Source: Hymenobacter sp. BRD67 (lineage in GTDB: Bacteria; Bacteroidota; Bacteroidia; Cytophagales; Hymenobacteraceae). Taken from it: DNA of 64,000 nucleotides. Every line of letters starts with the position of its first letter. Position 1 is the stretch's first letter. The notes under the pieces are model-generated. The model searched no databases, was not told where the DNA came from, and saw nothing but the letters and a program-made list of their open reading frames with translations. Location of the stretch: contig NZ_CP053906.1 in NCBI RefSeq assembly GCF_013256425.1, positions 1-64,000 of the forward strand, read 5' to 3'. Of this stretch, positions 34,238 to 44,283 are shown one piece after another. Both the position numbers and the translations under genes were made by a program.

Positions 34238-35615
34238 TTAGCGCGTGCTGCTGGTAGTGGTCGCACCGGTAGTCAGGAGTATGGGGTAGCCGTCGGGCAG
34301 GCGCACGTCGCGCAGCTTCTGGCGCGGCGTTGAGGTCCGGCTTACTATGGCTGCAGCCACCCGACCACCCACGCCGACTACCGAGTTAGCGGCCGACGCG
34401 GTGCGGTCAATAGCCAGGCCCACTTCCTGGGCGCCAATGGCCCGGGCGTCATTGAGGGGGTTATCACCGGCGGGTAATGGCTGGCGCTTCTGCGGGTCTA
34501 TCATGAGGCCAGGCAGGTAGTGATAGTCGAAGATTTCAGCCGCCACCCGTGTAGGTCCCAGGCGGCTGATATTAATGGCCACGTGGTTAGATTCTACGCT
34601 GGCGATGCCGGCAAAGACCAGATTCTTCGGGAAAGTCTGCCCGCTGATAACGGCATCTTCTACCAGGCGAAGCAGCACTACCGAACCAGTACGCACCTTC
34701 TGCTCCCCGTTCACCACTGCCTTGTAAAAGATTTCAGGTAGTAGCTCGACCTGAGTAGAATTAGTCGAGGCGTAACTATAAGAACCAGCTTTGATGGTGC
34801 CAAACGCATCGGTGACCGGTATGCCTTCCGTTGGCGAAGTGGTAGCACCAGCGGTGCGAAGGACCGCCCGACGGTCAAAGTAGCGGCGGCCGGTCATCTG
34901 CTCATACGCAGTGCGGGAAGCAGCCGGGGCAGCATCCAGCATGTCCAGCACGTCGTCATTTTGCTCATAGGGCACGCCATCGGCCGCCGTGCGGGGCCGG
35001 GCACTGGCTCGCAGACGTCGACGTGGGTCGGCATTGCCGTTGCTACTCCGGTTACTGGTCTGCACGAGCGGTATGCGCACGGCCCGGTACGCCCCGGTCT
35101 GTGCATCCACGGCCGTCATCTCCGTCGAATCAGGCGGCGGCAACGCGGCCCGGGCCTGCCGCTCGGCGGCCGCCAGCGCGGTGCGGCGGCGCAAGGCAGC
35201 CTGGCCTACGGTATCCACGGCGAGGCCACCGGCCAACTGGTCCGGCGTGGGGACTGCCCCCGGCAGCTGCCCGCCGGCCTGGCGCGCGGCGGCCTGCTTT
35301 AGCTCGATAACGTCTGTGGGGCGGGCGCGGCGGCGGGGGTGGCGGGGCAATGCTGGGCTCCATGTTTTGGGAAGTAGCTGCCACCGGGTTGGCTTGTTGC
35401 GCTACTTCCTGCGAAAGGGAGCGGGCGTAGAAAAACAGCGTTACCGCCACCAGCAGGCCGATGCCGACCAGCAGCGGCAGCCAGTGCCGGCGGGCCAGCT
35501 CGCCCACCGAAGGGCGCGGCGGAGTAACAGGGGGAGAAGCATTGCCGGCCGCCGGCGGTTCGGTAGCAGGGGATTCGCCGGCAGGATACACCGGCTGCAT
35601 GTTGGGCTCGGGCAT
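34238..35615 (-). pseudogene. TraM/VirB10-like protein, frameshifted
   Basis: The N-terminal part (cytoplasmic, proline-rich) carries one membrane helix (HWLPLLVGIGLLVAVTLFFY) and ends SQNMEPSIAPPPPPPRP. There, near 35330 in a CCCCGCC-rich run, the frame changes, and the periplasmic part follows (TDVIELKQAAARQAGGQLPG, then TDAFGTIKAGSYSYASTNST). The C-terminal DUF-type TraM domain (RLVEDAVISGQTFPKNLVFA, then NHVAINISRLGPTRVAAEIF) ends at 34238. VirB10 spans both membranes and gates the channel. The break is in a homopolymer-rich stretch and is likely a sequence error. Confidence 0.75.
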
Positions 35616-35625
35616 GGGGAAGGTG

Positions 35626-36552
35626 TTAAATGGCTGCTGCCGTGTTGATAACTTTGCTGGGTACTTTCAGCACCAGCACCCGGGCCCCGAACTTCTCGCG
35701 GAGCGTGATTTCAAGGTGGCCCCGGTCGGTGGCCGCGTACAGGGGCACGGCGTAGAGCAAGTAGCCTGTGGCCCGGGCCGGAATGGTCTGGCTGGCTTCC
35801 CTACCCGCCGGCGTGAGCGGGCGCTGGGCTTCGTTCTTCTTCTTACCCAGAAACTTCTTGCGCGAGTTTTCTACCAGTTCGAAGTCGGTGAAGTCCACGG
35901 CGTAATCAATGGTTGTGGTGTTGCGCAGCTTCAGGCGCAGGTAAGTGAAATCCTTGTCGTTACGCACGTTAGCCAGCGAGAGCACCAGGTCGTTATCGGC
36001 GGTACGCAGCCCGCTGCTGTCGGCGTGCTTGGCAGCGGCCAGCTTGGCCAGCCGAGCCTCGGCCAGCTCCCGCTTTTCCTGTCCCTGGTTCAGGGCCAGC
36101 GCGTCATCCACCCCGGCGCCGTTGCGGGCATTGCCGGCGCTCACACCCAGCTCGCCGCCATCCTGAAAATCGTAGAGCTGCAGTACCGGCCGGCCCGTGT
36201 ACACCAAATGCCCCATCCAGTAGCGCGAGCCGTAGCGCACTAAGATGGGCGTGGGCGGCGGGTTGCGGCGGCGGGCGCGCACGAACACCGCGTTGGTTTC
36301 AATCTTAACCAGGTAGTGCGGTGCCTGACCTACGTCGACCAGCGACACCGGGCCAGGAAACACCAAGTACGTGGTGGATGAGTCGGAAACAGCTATTTCC
36401 AGCTGCATTTTCGGCGCTACGTTGGCCGGATGAGGCGTCGCGGGAGCGGCCACGCTGGCCACCAAAGGCCGACTGGCTTGAGCGAGCACGGAGAACGGCA
36501 GCAGGGCGAGCAGCGAACAAGCTGCCAGGGAGGAGGATAAACGCATGAGCAA
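35626..36552 (-). CDS. TraN/VirB9-like conjugation protein
   Basis: This 308-aa protein has a signal peptide (SLAACSLLALLPFSVLAQA). It then shows the Bacteroidetes TraN pattern: TTYLVFPGPVSLVDVGQAPH, VRARRRNPPPTPILVRYG, then LRLKLRNTTTIDYAVDFTDF and the RKKFLGKKKNEAQR stretch. VirB9 forms the outer-membrane ring of the transfer channel together with VirB10 and VirB7. It lies 10 bases before traM-like and 15 bases after traK-like, so it is part of the operon. No defects are visible. Confidence 0.85.
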   Translation of the reverse strand: MLMRLSSSLAACSLLALLPFSVLAQASRPLVASVAAPATPHPANVAPKMQLEIAVSDSSTTYLVFPGPVSLVDVGQAPHYLVKIETNAVFVRARRRNPPPTPILVRYGSRYWMGHLVYTGRPVLQLYDFQDGGELGVSAGNARNGAGVDDALALNQGQEKRELAEARLAKLAAAKHADSSGLRTADNDLVLSLANVRNDKDFTYLRLKLRNTTTIDYAVDFTDFELVENSRKKFLGKKKNEAQRPLTPAGREASQTIPARATGYLLYAVPLYAATDRGHLEITLREKFGARVLVLKVPSKVINTAAAI

Positions 36553-36567
36553 GAACAGGGGCAGAGG

Positions 36568-37311
36568 TTAATGGGCGGGTTGGGAGGTGGCTGGGGTTGG
36601 CGCGGTGGGAGCCGGTTGCGTCAGGGGTACGCCGGCCGCTTCGGCTTCTTCGCGCAGCTTGCGCTGGCGGGCCTGCTCCTGGTCGCGCAGCTGGTCTTTT
36701 TCCTGCTGCGTTACGGGTGGGTTGTAGGCGATGAAGTCGAAGTCGGTGATGAGCAGCCCGAAGGGGTTGGCATCGGAGCGGTCGGTTTCAACCAGGGCGA
36801 ACTTGGCCCCCAGCGGCTTGCTCTGGCTTTGCTGGTCGCCGATAAACACCGTCTGCTTGATGTAGGCGCGGCCGGTGATGGGCCGGTGGTTCAGGTCCAG
36901 GTGAATGCTGTCCACGGTCACGGCCTGGCGGGCGCCGTAACGGATGTAGTTCTGGAGTACCTGGCCGCGCTGGAAACTCTCGAACAGAAAGCGCCCGCCC
37001 CGCTCTTCAATCAAGGGCAGGCCCGCGTCGAGGTTGTGCTTGAAAGAGTACTGGTCGTGGCCGAACATGGTCAGCAGAAAGGTCTTCACCAGGTTGCGGG
37101 CCTCGAAGGACGTGTGGCCCGTGCCGCGGCCTAACTGGGCCGAAAAGGAGCCGGTGTCACTCACCACGTACACGCGCTGGCCGGTGGATTCGTAGGCGCG
37201 GTAGAGCAGCGCGCCGGAAGCGACGGTCACCACGCCCAGCAGCGCCAGCGCGGATAGCGCCATGGTGCGCATGGTGATAAAAGTCTTGTTCAGGTCCTGG
37301 ACTGAGTTCAT
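36568..37311 (-). CDS. TraK/VirB8-like conjugation protein
   Basis: The 247-aa protein begins MNSVQDLNKTFITMRTMALS, with one inner-membrane helix at about residues 17-37 (MALSALALLGVVTVASGALL) and then a periplasmic TraK domain (RVYVVSDTGSFSAQLGRGTG, LVKTFLLTMFGHDQYSFKHN). An ATG 57 bases upstream would add a non-conserved N-terminus; the one at 37311 fits the family. VirB8 nucleates assembly of the channel. The C-terminus is proline- and threonine-rich. Confidence 0.83.
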   Translation of the reverse strand: MNSVQDLNKTFITMRTMALSALALLGVVTVASGALLYRAYESTGQRVYVVSDTGSFSAQLGRGTGHTSFEARNLVKTFLLTMFGHDQYSFKHNLDAGLPLIEERGGRFLFESFQRGQVLQNYIRYGARQAVTVDSIHLDLNHRPITGRAYIKQTVFIGDQQSQSKPLGAKFALVETDRSDANPFGLLITDFDFIAYNPPVTQQEKDQLRDQEQARQRKLREEAEAAGVPLTQPAPTAPTPATSQPAH

Positions 37312-37383
37312 GAGTAAGTCGAAGAAGTTGGGTGATAGAAAGGAGCGGAGCCGCCCAGGGATTTTCACCCCACTGCCCCTTTG

Positions 37384-38061
37384 TTAGAGCGGCAGGTACA
37401 CCATTTTTCGGGCGTCGGGCGTACCCAGGGGATTATGGTAGGGATACAGCACCAGGCTGGCGCGCTGGCCAGCGGCGGGCGTCGTGGCATAGGCATACAG
37501 CACTCCGCGCACGGTTACTTCGCGCCACGGTCTCATGCTGATGGTAGCGTCACCGGCTTGACCAGGAAGGGTTACGCCCGGCTCGCGGAGCGTGAAGCTG
37601 GCCAATGTATCGGAGGCCCAAGGTCCATCCAGCGCCATCTCGGTGGGTATCTTCTCCCTGGGCGCGTAGCCCACCGGGTGCCATTTAAGGACTGCTTCGA
37701 AGGGCAGCCGGTACCCGGGGGCCACCGGTGGGTAGTTGCCCTTGATGGACCGCCACAGAATGGGTAGCTGTAGGATAGCGGGCTCCGCCGCATCCGCAGC
37801 TTTAACTGAAACAAGCTGCAGGTAGCCATCCTTGGGCAGGAGCTGCTCCACGGCGAGGCGCAAATCAATTGGCTTATCAGGCGCCAGTCGGGGTGGCTTG
37901 GTGGTAGCGAGTTTCCAGGCGGCTTCACGTGCCTTGGCTTCGGGCGAGTTCGCACCGGCGGTGGCTACCTGCTGGAGCGCATCGTCCGCTTTCTCGTTAT
38001 CACTCTTGCATCCGGTAAGAAGCATGCCTGCGCTTAGCAGGCTGAAAAGAAGCTGTTTCAT
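37384..38061 (-). CDS. Lipoprotein in the transfer cluster (VirB7 position)
   Basis: This 225-aa protein starts MKQLLFSLLSAGMLLTGCKS, a clear lipoprotein signal with lipobox L-L-T-G-C. The mature part is not recognised. It lies between the VirB6-like and VirB8-like genes, where a VirB7-type lipoprotein often sits, and it overlaps the VirB6-like gene by four bases. It is longer than classical VirB7, so a role in anchoring the outer-membrane ring is inference from position only. Confidence 0.72.
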   Translation of the reverse strand: MKQLLFSLLSAGMLLTGCKSDNEKADDALQQVATAGANSPEAKAREAAWKLATTKPPRLAPDKPIDLRLAVEQLLPKDGYLQLVSVKAADAAEPAILQLPILWRSIKGNYPPVAPGYRLPFEAVLKWHPVGYAPREKIPTEMALDGPWASDTLASFTLREPGVTLPGQAGDATISMRPWREVTVRGVLYAYATTPAAGQRASLVLYPYHNPLGTPDARKMVYLPL

Positions 38062-39171
38062 CGTGGTAAGTGGTTAGCGCCGCCGGCGGGTGGGAGCGCC
38101 CGAATTGCCGGCGGACATGGTGGGAAGGTCGGCCGAGGCGGAGCCTGAGGGAGCATTGCCAGCGCCTCCGGCGTGGCCGCCGCCTGCTTTATCCGGGCCA
38201 AAGCCCAGTTTGCGGCCCAGCGCCCCGCTGGCCCGCCGCCGAAGGCACCGGGAAATGCTACTCCGCTGACGGCGCCGGCTGCACCGGCTACGGCCCCGCT
38301 AAACATGCCCACGAAGCCCTGCACGGTCGAGGAGCCAATGAGAAAGCTGGTCAGCCAGGGCACCATGCAGTAGAGGATGACAAAGCCGATGGAATTGATG
38401 AGGTAGGTTACATCATTAGCATAAGCACTCGGGGTCATGCCGGTGGGCAGCAGCACGTTGCCCGTGGCCGGGCGAGTAGCCGCGTAGTTAGCGTAGATGG
38501 TATCCAGCAGGGAGTAGGTCAGCGACCAGAACTGCACGGCCATGAAATTCTGCAGCCACTGCTTGCCCAGCTGCGCGAAGGGGGCAGCGCCGACAGGCAA
38601 ATGGCGATGGGCCCGCTCACGTACAGGAAGGCCACGATGTATTGGCGCACCATGACCAGCACCTGCCGGATGAGCACGACGGTGCTGGTCGTGAAGAGTT
38701 CGGTGAGCAGGTTGAGCAGGGAAAAGTTGGTGAGCTTATCCCAAATAGATGTGATGGCCCCTATCTGCTCATTGACAAAGCCCGCCGTGTTCGTCGCCGT
38801 GTCGGGCGCTACGGAGGAGGCCCCCGCCGGATTGGTCAGCCCCTGTAAGGCCTCGGCAATAAATCCGGGGTTTGCCGGGCCACCAGGCTGGAAAATGCGC
38901 CGATGGCTCCCCCAATCAAGTCCATGAAGTCCCGGTAGAAGAACAGGATGAAGTACACGAACAGGGCCTTGAGCAGGGGCGAGAAATCCAGGCGCAGCTG
39001 CCCGCCCTGCAGGTAGCCCCGGCCCACGGTATAAAGCAGCGCCACCGAGAGAAACGGCGGAATCAGGTAGAGCTGACACGCCTGCAGCACCTTGCGTAGG
39101 GCCCCTTCCGCCGCCGTGATAAAGTCGGTGTCCAGGTCCATGCCGACCAGTAGAAACAGCGGCCCGCTCAT
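38058..39171 (-). pseudogene. TraJ/VirB6-like channel protein, two frameshifts
   Basis: The protein starts MSGPLFLLVGMDLDTDFITA with a multi-helix membrane region (LYLIPPFLSVALLYTVGRGY, ALFVYFILFFYRDFMDLIGG). At about 38880 the frame changes and reads PGFIAEALQGLTNPAGASSV through VRQYIVAFLYVSGPIAICLS. At about 38580 it changes again to MAVQFWSLTYSLLDTIYANY and VTYLINSIGFVILYCMVPWL, with a Gly/Ala-rich end. VirB6 is the polytopic inner-membrane channel subunit. The start overlaps the VirB4-like stop by four bases. All three parts are conserved in type, so sequence errors are likely. Confidence 0.75.
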
Positions 39172-41833
39172 GCCGGCAGCGCCCCCTTGCGCTTCTGCTT
39201 TTCTTCCACGAACTGGTCGACGGCAAAGTCCAGCCGCTGCTCGGTCACGGTGGTATAGGTGGGCCGGCCGTCGGCGTCGCGCACCAGGTTGCCCAGCGCG
39301 TCGCGTACCTCCACGGGCCGCTGGCGCTGGTAGTGGCGCACGAGCTGGTTGAGGTAGTTGCGCTCGGCCGGCCACGAGGTGAGTACCGCATCGAGTTGGG
39401 GCGAAGCTTCCAGCGCGTAGACCTTGGCTTGGCTGCCCTGCTTAATGAAAAACTCCCGGAACGAGTCGGTGGAGCGCACCGAGCGAATCAAATCCATCTC
39501 GTGGCCCGTGAGGCCCAGCGGCGCCTGCAGGCGGACGAGGGAAGCCTCGTTGGTATGACGCAGGATGATTTTGGTCGAGGAGTTATCAATCAGGGTGTAG
39601 CCGATGGGCGAGTCGATAATCTCCTGAATGCCCTGGGTGATGATGGTGATGCTGCCGTTGGTTTTGCGGATGGTGCGGTACATTGACACGATGAACTCTT
39701 CCAGCACGCCCGAGAGTAGGGCCCAGGCTTCGTCGAGGGCGATGTACTTCACCGCGTCGGGAAACTGCCGGAACAAATCCAGGCTCAGCTCGGTGATGAG
39801 CATGGCCACGACCGGGTAGAGCGTGGGGTCGGTTTTCACCCGCGCCAGGTCAAAGCAGATAAGCGGGTACTGGCTCAGCTGCGCCTCCCGGTTGGAGTTG
39901 AGTACCTTGGCGTAGCGTCCACCCGTCACGAACTCGCCGAGCACGAGAAAGAACTCGTGCATGTCGATGTACTTCATGTCGGTCTGGTACTGCGCCCGCT
40001 GCAGGGCCAGCACCGCGGCACTTTCATCGGAGCTCTCGCCCTCCCCTACTACTGGCGTTTCAGCCCGCATCCACTGGTCGAAGCGCTGCACGTACTTATA
40101 AAAGCTTTCCATTCCTGGAAACTCCTCGTCGGATTGCCCCAGTCGTTCGTGCTGGTTTAGGTCGTGGTAGTAGCCAGTCAGAAAGCGCGAGAGGATGGTG
40201 CGCTCACTCTTGCTTAGGGCGCGGTCCTTGCCGCCCTTCCAGAGGGCGGCGAGCAGCGCCAGGTGGAAGTTCAGCTTCTCATCCGAGTAGTGCCAGGGCC
40301 CGCTTTCGCCTTCGCGCGGGAGCAGGAAGGGGTTGAACTCAATCGGATTCTGCGGGTCGTACTCGAAGTAGGTGTTCTCGAATTCCGGTCCCATCAGGCC
40401 CTGGAACACGTTGCGGTAAGTGCCGCCGATGTCGATGATAATCTGGCGGGCGCCGCGCTCGTAGCGCTGCACGATGAAATTCCCAAAGGTGTAGCTCTTG
40501 CCCGAGCCCGAGGGCCCGATGACCAGAGCGTTCTGGTTGTCGAGGTCGGTGTTGAAGAGGTTCACCTTTACCAGGTTGCGGAACCGGTCGCAGAGGTACT
40601 CGCCCGTGGGCTCCGGCCGGTACGTCGTGGTCCAGTGAAAGTAGCAGGCCGCCCGGTCGGCCGAAGTGGTAAGCCAGCGGTCCGGTACCTGATAGGCGTT
40701 GCCCGGTGCCAGGCCGAAGAAAAGGGGCAAAGTCAGGTAGCTTTCCACCACGGCTTCGGCCCCGAAGATGGCGCGGAAGGCCGCTGTGGTCTTTTCCACG
40801 TGCTCGCGCCGGGTCTGGTCGTCCACGTCCCAGAGCAGCACCGAGAGGTGCAGGCCCACGACCTGCTTGCTGCCCGAGCGCACTTCGGCCGTGAACTCGT
40901 CAATCTCAGCGGCCCGCAGGTGGTTGTCCTGCGTGGCCAGGAAAGAGAGCGAGTTGTTGATTTTTTTGTCGTTGTCCAGACTCTTAAGCTCGGAGCGCGA
41001 GTCCTGAATCAGCATGGCCTGCGTCAGCACGTGCGGGCAGGAGAGGAAGGCCGTGAGCGGGTAGAGCATGGGCGAGGTCACCCCGTAGCCGTTGCGCACG
41101 GCGGGGTGGGCCTCACTGCCCTGCCCTACCAGCGAGACAATGCTCACGCGGTTTTCGCCCACGGTGAAGGCGCCCGGCACGTTGCTGATTTCGCGGGTCA
41201 GCCCAACGGGCTCCTGGTCGAACTCCAGGTTAAAGTACTGGGTGAAGACCTGCGGCAGCTGCGTCTGATTCAGCCGGCGGTAGTCCAGGCCCCGAGCCCG
41301 CGCAAGCTTTGCAGCAGCTCGGTGGCGATGCGCTCGGCCGTGTCCAGCGTTTGGACCACGCCGGCAAACGGGTTCTTGGCCAGCTTATCCCCGGCGCGGT
41401 TCACCAGGGCACTGAGCACATTCGGCCGCACCGGCTTGGCCTCGTCTGAGGGAGCGAAGGAAACGAACAGGTAAGCGCGGTGAAACAGGACCAGCCGCTG
41501 GGCAAAGTGGGCGTTCATCTTGCCCTCGAAGTAGCCGGGGCGGTTTTCGCGGCCGGTGCTCTGGTAGGGCCGGTCATAGTACACATCGGTTTTCTGCACC
41601 ACCGTGCCCACGGGCAGGGTGCGTAGGGCGCCGAGCAGCGCTGACTGGAGGTTGGCATACTCTTCAGCCTGCCAGCTCTCCATTTCGGGGCATTCGAGCA
41701 CGAAGCCGACGCCCACGCGGCCATCGCGAAAGATGACCTTGTCGTCCTGGTAGGCGTAGGCCGGGTGCAGGTCCGCGAATTCCGCCGTTCGGGCTGCGGC
41801 GCGGTCGGCCGCCTTAGCGATGGGAAAGCTCAT
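39168..41833 (-). pseudogene. TraG/VirB4-like conjugation ATPase, one frameshift
   Basis: The N-terminal part begins MSFPIAKAADRAAARTAEFA and runs to ERIATELLQSLRGLG, where the frame changes at about 41290. The remainder reads LNQTQLPQVFTQYFNLEFDQ and then the full ATPase domain. Walker A is VIGPSGSGKSYTFG, Walker B is YIALDEAWALL, and TQGIQEI follows. The joined length is about 887 aa, usual for Bacteroidetes TraG. The protein is the motor that powers pilus assembly and substrate transfer. Its end overlaps the VirB6-like start by four bases. Confidence 0.85.
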
Positions 41834-42159
41834 GGGAAGGGTAGAGAGCGAAAGGCGCGCCGGCTGCCGGCCCGGTCCGGGGCGTCCCAGGGCGATGCGG
41901 CGCGGCTGCCGCCGGTGGAAGGAAAGCCAGCTGAGCAAAAAGCCCGGGGCCGGTGCTTGGCCAGGTAGCGCAGGCCATAAAGCAGCACCACGAGCACTAC
42001 CAGAATCAGCAGGTAGAGAAAACGCGGCACCGTGACGACCAGACCCGCAATGCCGATTGCCAGCACAACGGCCAGAAACAGGCCCACTACCAGCCCCAGG
42101 TCCGGCAGATTCATGCCCAGCACCTGGGCCGGGCGCTCGATGCTTTTATAGGAACGCAT
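41830..42159 (-). CDS. VirB3-like membrane protein (DUF4133/TraF type)
   Basis: This 109-aa protein has MRSYKSIERPAQVLGMNLPD and then two long hydrophobic segments (LGLVVGLFLAVVLAIGIAGL and FLYLLILVVLVVLLYGLRYL), the short two-helix build of VirB3. After LAKHRPR the written frame becomes low-complexity; another frame offers GFLLSWLSFHRRQPRRI, which looks like the natural end, so a frameshift near 41940 is likely. It precedes the VirB4-like gene, as VirB3 usually does, and overlaps it by four bases. Confidence 0.7.
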   Translation of the reverse strand: MRSYKSIERPAQVLGMNLPDLGLVVGLFLAVVLAIGIAGLVVTVPRFLYLLILVVLVVLLYGLRYLAKHRPRAFCSAGFPSTGGSRAASPWDAPDRAGSRRAFRSLPFP

Positions 42160-42171
42160 GGACAGAATAGC

Positions 42172-42590
42172 TTAAGGAGTGACGCCGCCCTGTCCGCCAC
42201 CCATGGCGCTGGCCAGGTCTTCCTTGAAGTAGTTGAAGCCAAACCAGAGGATGACGCCGCCCAAAAGCCATCCCAGGGAGCCCAGCGCGTCCGGGGCGCC
42301 GCTGATAAACTTCTGCACGACGCGCACCAGGCCGATGGCCAGCACGATAATGAAGAGCACCTGCACGATGCTGATGACAATGGTTTGCACGCTGCGCAGC
42401 GCGCCCACAGCCCGGCCGCCAACGCCGCTCTGCCCAAATACCAGGGCCGGGAAGTAGCCAGCAGCAGTGTCATGGCCAAGCGTTCCGCGCGGGAAGGCTG
42501 ATAGGTGTGGCCAGCGGCCAGCAGACGCAGTCCGCCGGCCGCCGCATGGGCCGCGCCCTGATGCAGGCGCGCGAGCAGGGGATTTTGCAT
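42172..42590 (-). pseudogene. VirB2-like pilin candidate, frameshifted
   Basis: One frame opens MQNPLLARLHQGAAHAAAGG and contains a signal-like AERLAMTLLLATSRP. At about 42440 a second frame takes over with ALVFGQSGVGGRAVGALRSV and two hydrophobic helices (TIVISIVQVLFIIVLAIGLV and LGSLGWLLGGVILWFGFNYF). A signal plus two helices upstream of VirB3 and VirB4 genes is the VirB2/TraE (DUF4134-like) arrangement, which forms the conjugative pilus. The size (about 138 aa) fits. The exact start is uncertain. Confidence 0.55.
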
Positions 42591-42639
42591 GGGAATGGGA
42601 ATAGGTGAATGGAAAAGGATGAAAAAGGGAGGATGAGCC

Positions 42640-43131
42640 TCATGCCGTAGCCGGTGTGGCGCGACGGTTCTCAAGGGCTTCGCTCATCAGGGCCCGCATT
42701 TTGGCGCGGCGCTCGGCGGCCGTGAGTTCCACACCCCGGTTGTGCTCATCGGTGGCCGTGGCCGCGGGTGCCGAGAGGTAATTGTGCAGGGCGCCCTCGG
42801 GCAAGCGGCCGGCTTCCGGAGTGGCCTCGACCGCCTCGGCGGGTGGTGGGCTTTGCGCAGAAGCTTCTTCACCCACCATTTCTGAGGTGGGTGATTCAGG
42901 CTGGGCGGGGCTCTGCGGTACGCTTGCCTCCTCAGGAGTTGGTGGTACCACCAGGGGCGCCGGGTGGAAGTCTGCCAGCCGGTAGTGCCGGGTGCGTAGC
43001 GAGGGATGATTGCCTTCGAGTGGCGGTGGGACCACTGCGTCCCCGCCACTGGCCGGCATGGCAAACCGCCACCAGAGCACGCCCAGGGCCGCCAAGAGCA
43101 GGAAGAGCACCAACCACAGCATCAATTTCAA
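42640..43131 (-). CDS. Single-pass membrane protein at the head of the transfer cluster
   Basis: This 163-aa protein has an N-terminal hydrophobic helix (LMLWLVLFLLLAALGVLWWR) and then a proline- and acid-rich stretch, ending in a charged helical part (LTAAERRAKMRALMSEALEN). I do not recognise the family. It lies directly upstream of the VirB2-like gene on the same strand and is probably the first gene of the transfer operon. The palindrome at 43170 lies just outside its start. Confidence 0.62.
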   Translation of the reverse strand: MKLMLWLVLFLLLAALGVLWWRFAMPASGGDAVVPPPLEGNHPSLRTRHYRLADFHPAPLVVPPTPEEASVPQSPAQPESPTSEMVGEEASAQSPPPAEAVEATPEAGRLPEGALHNYLSAPAATATDEHNRGVELTAAERRAKMRALMSEALENRRATPATA

Positions 43132-43169
43132 GCAGCAGGTCGAAGTTTTTTAGGAGCAATTGCGGCAAC

Positions 43170-43190
43170 TATACGGAGTACTTCCGTATA
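43170..43190. promoter_or_regulatory. Palindromic operator between divergent genes
   Basis: TATACGGA at 43170-43177 and TCCGTATA at 43183-43190 form a perfect 8-bp inverted repeat with a GTACT centre. It lies between the head of the transfer cluster (minus strand) and a plus-strand gene, where a regulator of transfer could bind. Confidence 0.4.
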
Positions 43191-43233
43191 AGTTCTGATT
43201 TAGGAGAAGTTTTGAAGCAGCTATACCGAAGCT

Positions 43234-43800
43234 TTGGGGTATTCACCTTCCGAAGCCGGTGTAGTTAACTGCCCGCAGCAAGCGGGAGTAGTGCACAGGG
43301 CTGGCCAGTTTGCTACCTTGCGCGCCCTCCAATTGCTGCTGCATGAAGACCTCTATTCCCACCCCCCGGCATCCACTCCAGTAGAGCCGGTAAATGCGGG
43401 CTTTCCTGACCCTGCGCTCATTGTTTCCTATGCCACCGTTCTGCGCTATATCCGCCACCGTCTCAACGCCATGCTGCACGGGCAGCTCAAGCCCTGGGCC
43501 CAGCAGCACAAGTTCAACTACGCCCGGCTGATTGAAATCAAGAAGCTAGAGGAGGAAACCCAGGCCGTGCTGCTGCAGCGCCTGATGGCCCACTTCCAGT
43601 TTCCTACCGAGCTGCTGCGCATCATCGTGCACCAGTCGCGCCGCCATTTTTTCATGTTCACCTCGGCCGAAAGCGTAACCCGGTTCAAAGCCGAGCTTAA
43701 TCTCTTCGATAACCCTCCCTTCGACGCTCCGGCGTCCGCCCCCTCATCCCTAACTAGCGGAAAGGCCCTGGAGCCGGTCCGCTCCACGTTGCGCTTTTCT
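43234..43800 (+). CDS. Unrecognised protein next to the transfer cluster
   Basis: From about residue 23 the frame looks like real protein (RALQLLLHEDLYSHPPASTP, VSYATVLRYIRHRLNAMLHG, HKFNYARLIEIKKLEEETQA, LMAHFQFPTELLRIIVHQSR). It is helical and may contain a helix-turn-helix near RLIEIKKLEEETQAVLLQRL. The open frame runs past the start of the next gene, so the true stop is probably lost to a frameshift near 43800. No known family was recognised. The start used here is the first ATG; the first conserved-looking residues begin later. Confidence 0.5.
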
Positions 43801-43802
43801 CT

Positions 43803-44197
43803 ATGCCTGTTTCCGTTGCTTCCCGCCCCACGGCGAAACCTGCGACTTCAGCGGCCTGCCTGGCCCGCCTGCTGCCCGACCCGGCCTTGGCTATTGACTA
43901 CGACGAGGCCCGCCGCTACGTGCAGCTGCGCCTGCGTAGCCTGCCCCACGGGGCCTGCGGGCCACCTGCACCGCCTTTGGCTTTCCCTACACGACCAGTG
44001 TGGGATTGAAAACCGGCAGCCTGCAGCGCGAAGAGTACCGCCTGGTGCAAAAGCACCTGCGCGTGTTCGGCTTCGAAACGGAGCTGGTACGCCTGCCTCT
44101 CAACGGCCAGCTCTGCGAACACTACCTCTTCGCCGACGCGGCCCTGCTTGCCACCCTGCGCGAGCAGCTGGCTGCCCACGAGCAGCTGGTCAGCTAG
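43803..44197 (+). pseudogene. Unrecognised small protein, frameshifted
   Basis: The frame opens MPVSVASRPTAKPATSAACL and continues to YDEARRYVQLRLRSLPHG. Near 43970 it shifts to FGFPYTTSVGLKTGSLQREE and LVQKHLRVFGFETELVRLPL, ending AAHEQLVS. The joined protein is about 130 residues. I do not recognise it. It lies between another unknown gene and the Toprim-like gene, all on the plus strand, so they may share a transcript. Confidence 0.45.
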
Positions 44198-44283
44198 CCG
44201 CTCCTCCTCCCCCCTTTCTGGTTTTGATTCCCGCCCCGGATTCCGGCGGCGCGGCTGGTTTGTACCCATTCTTTTCCACTCCT

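Noticed and set aside
40263-41474. 403-aa open frame on the plus strand inside the VirB4-like gene
   Set aside because: The minus strand has Walker motifs of a conserved ATPase; this is the complementary shadow.
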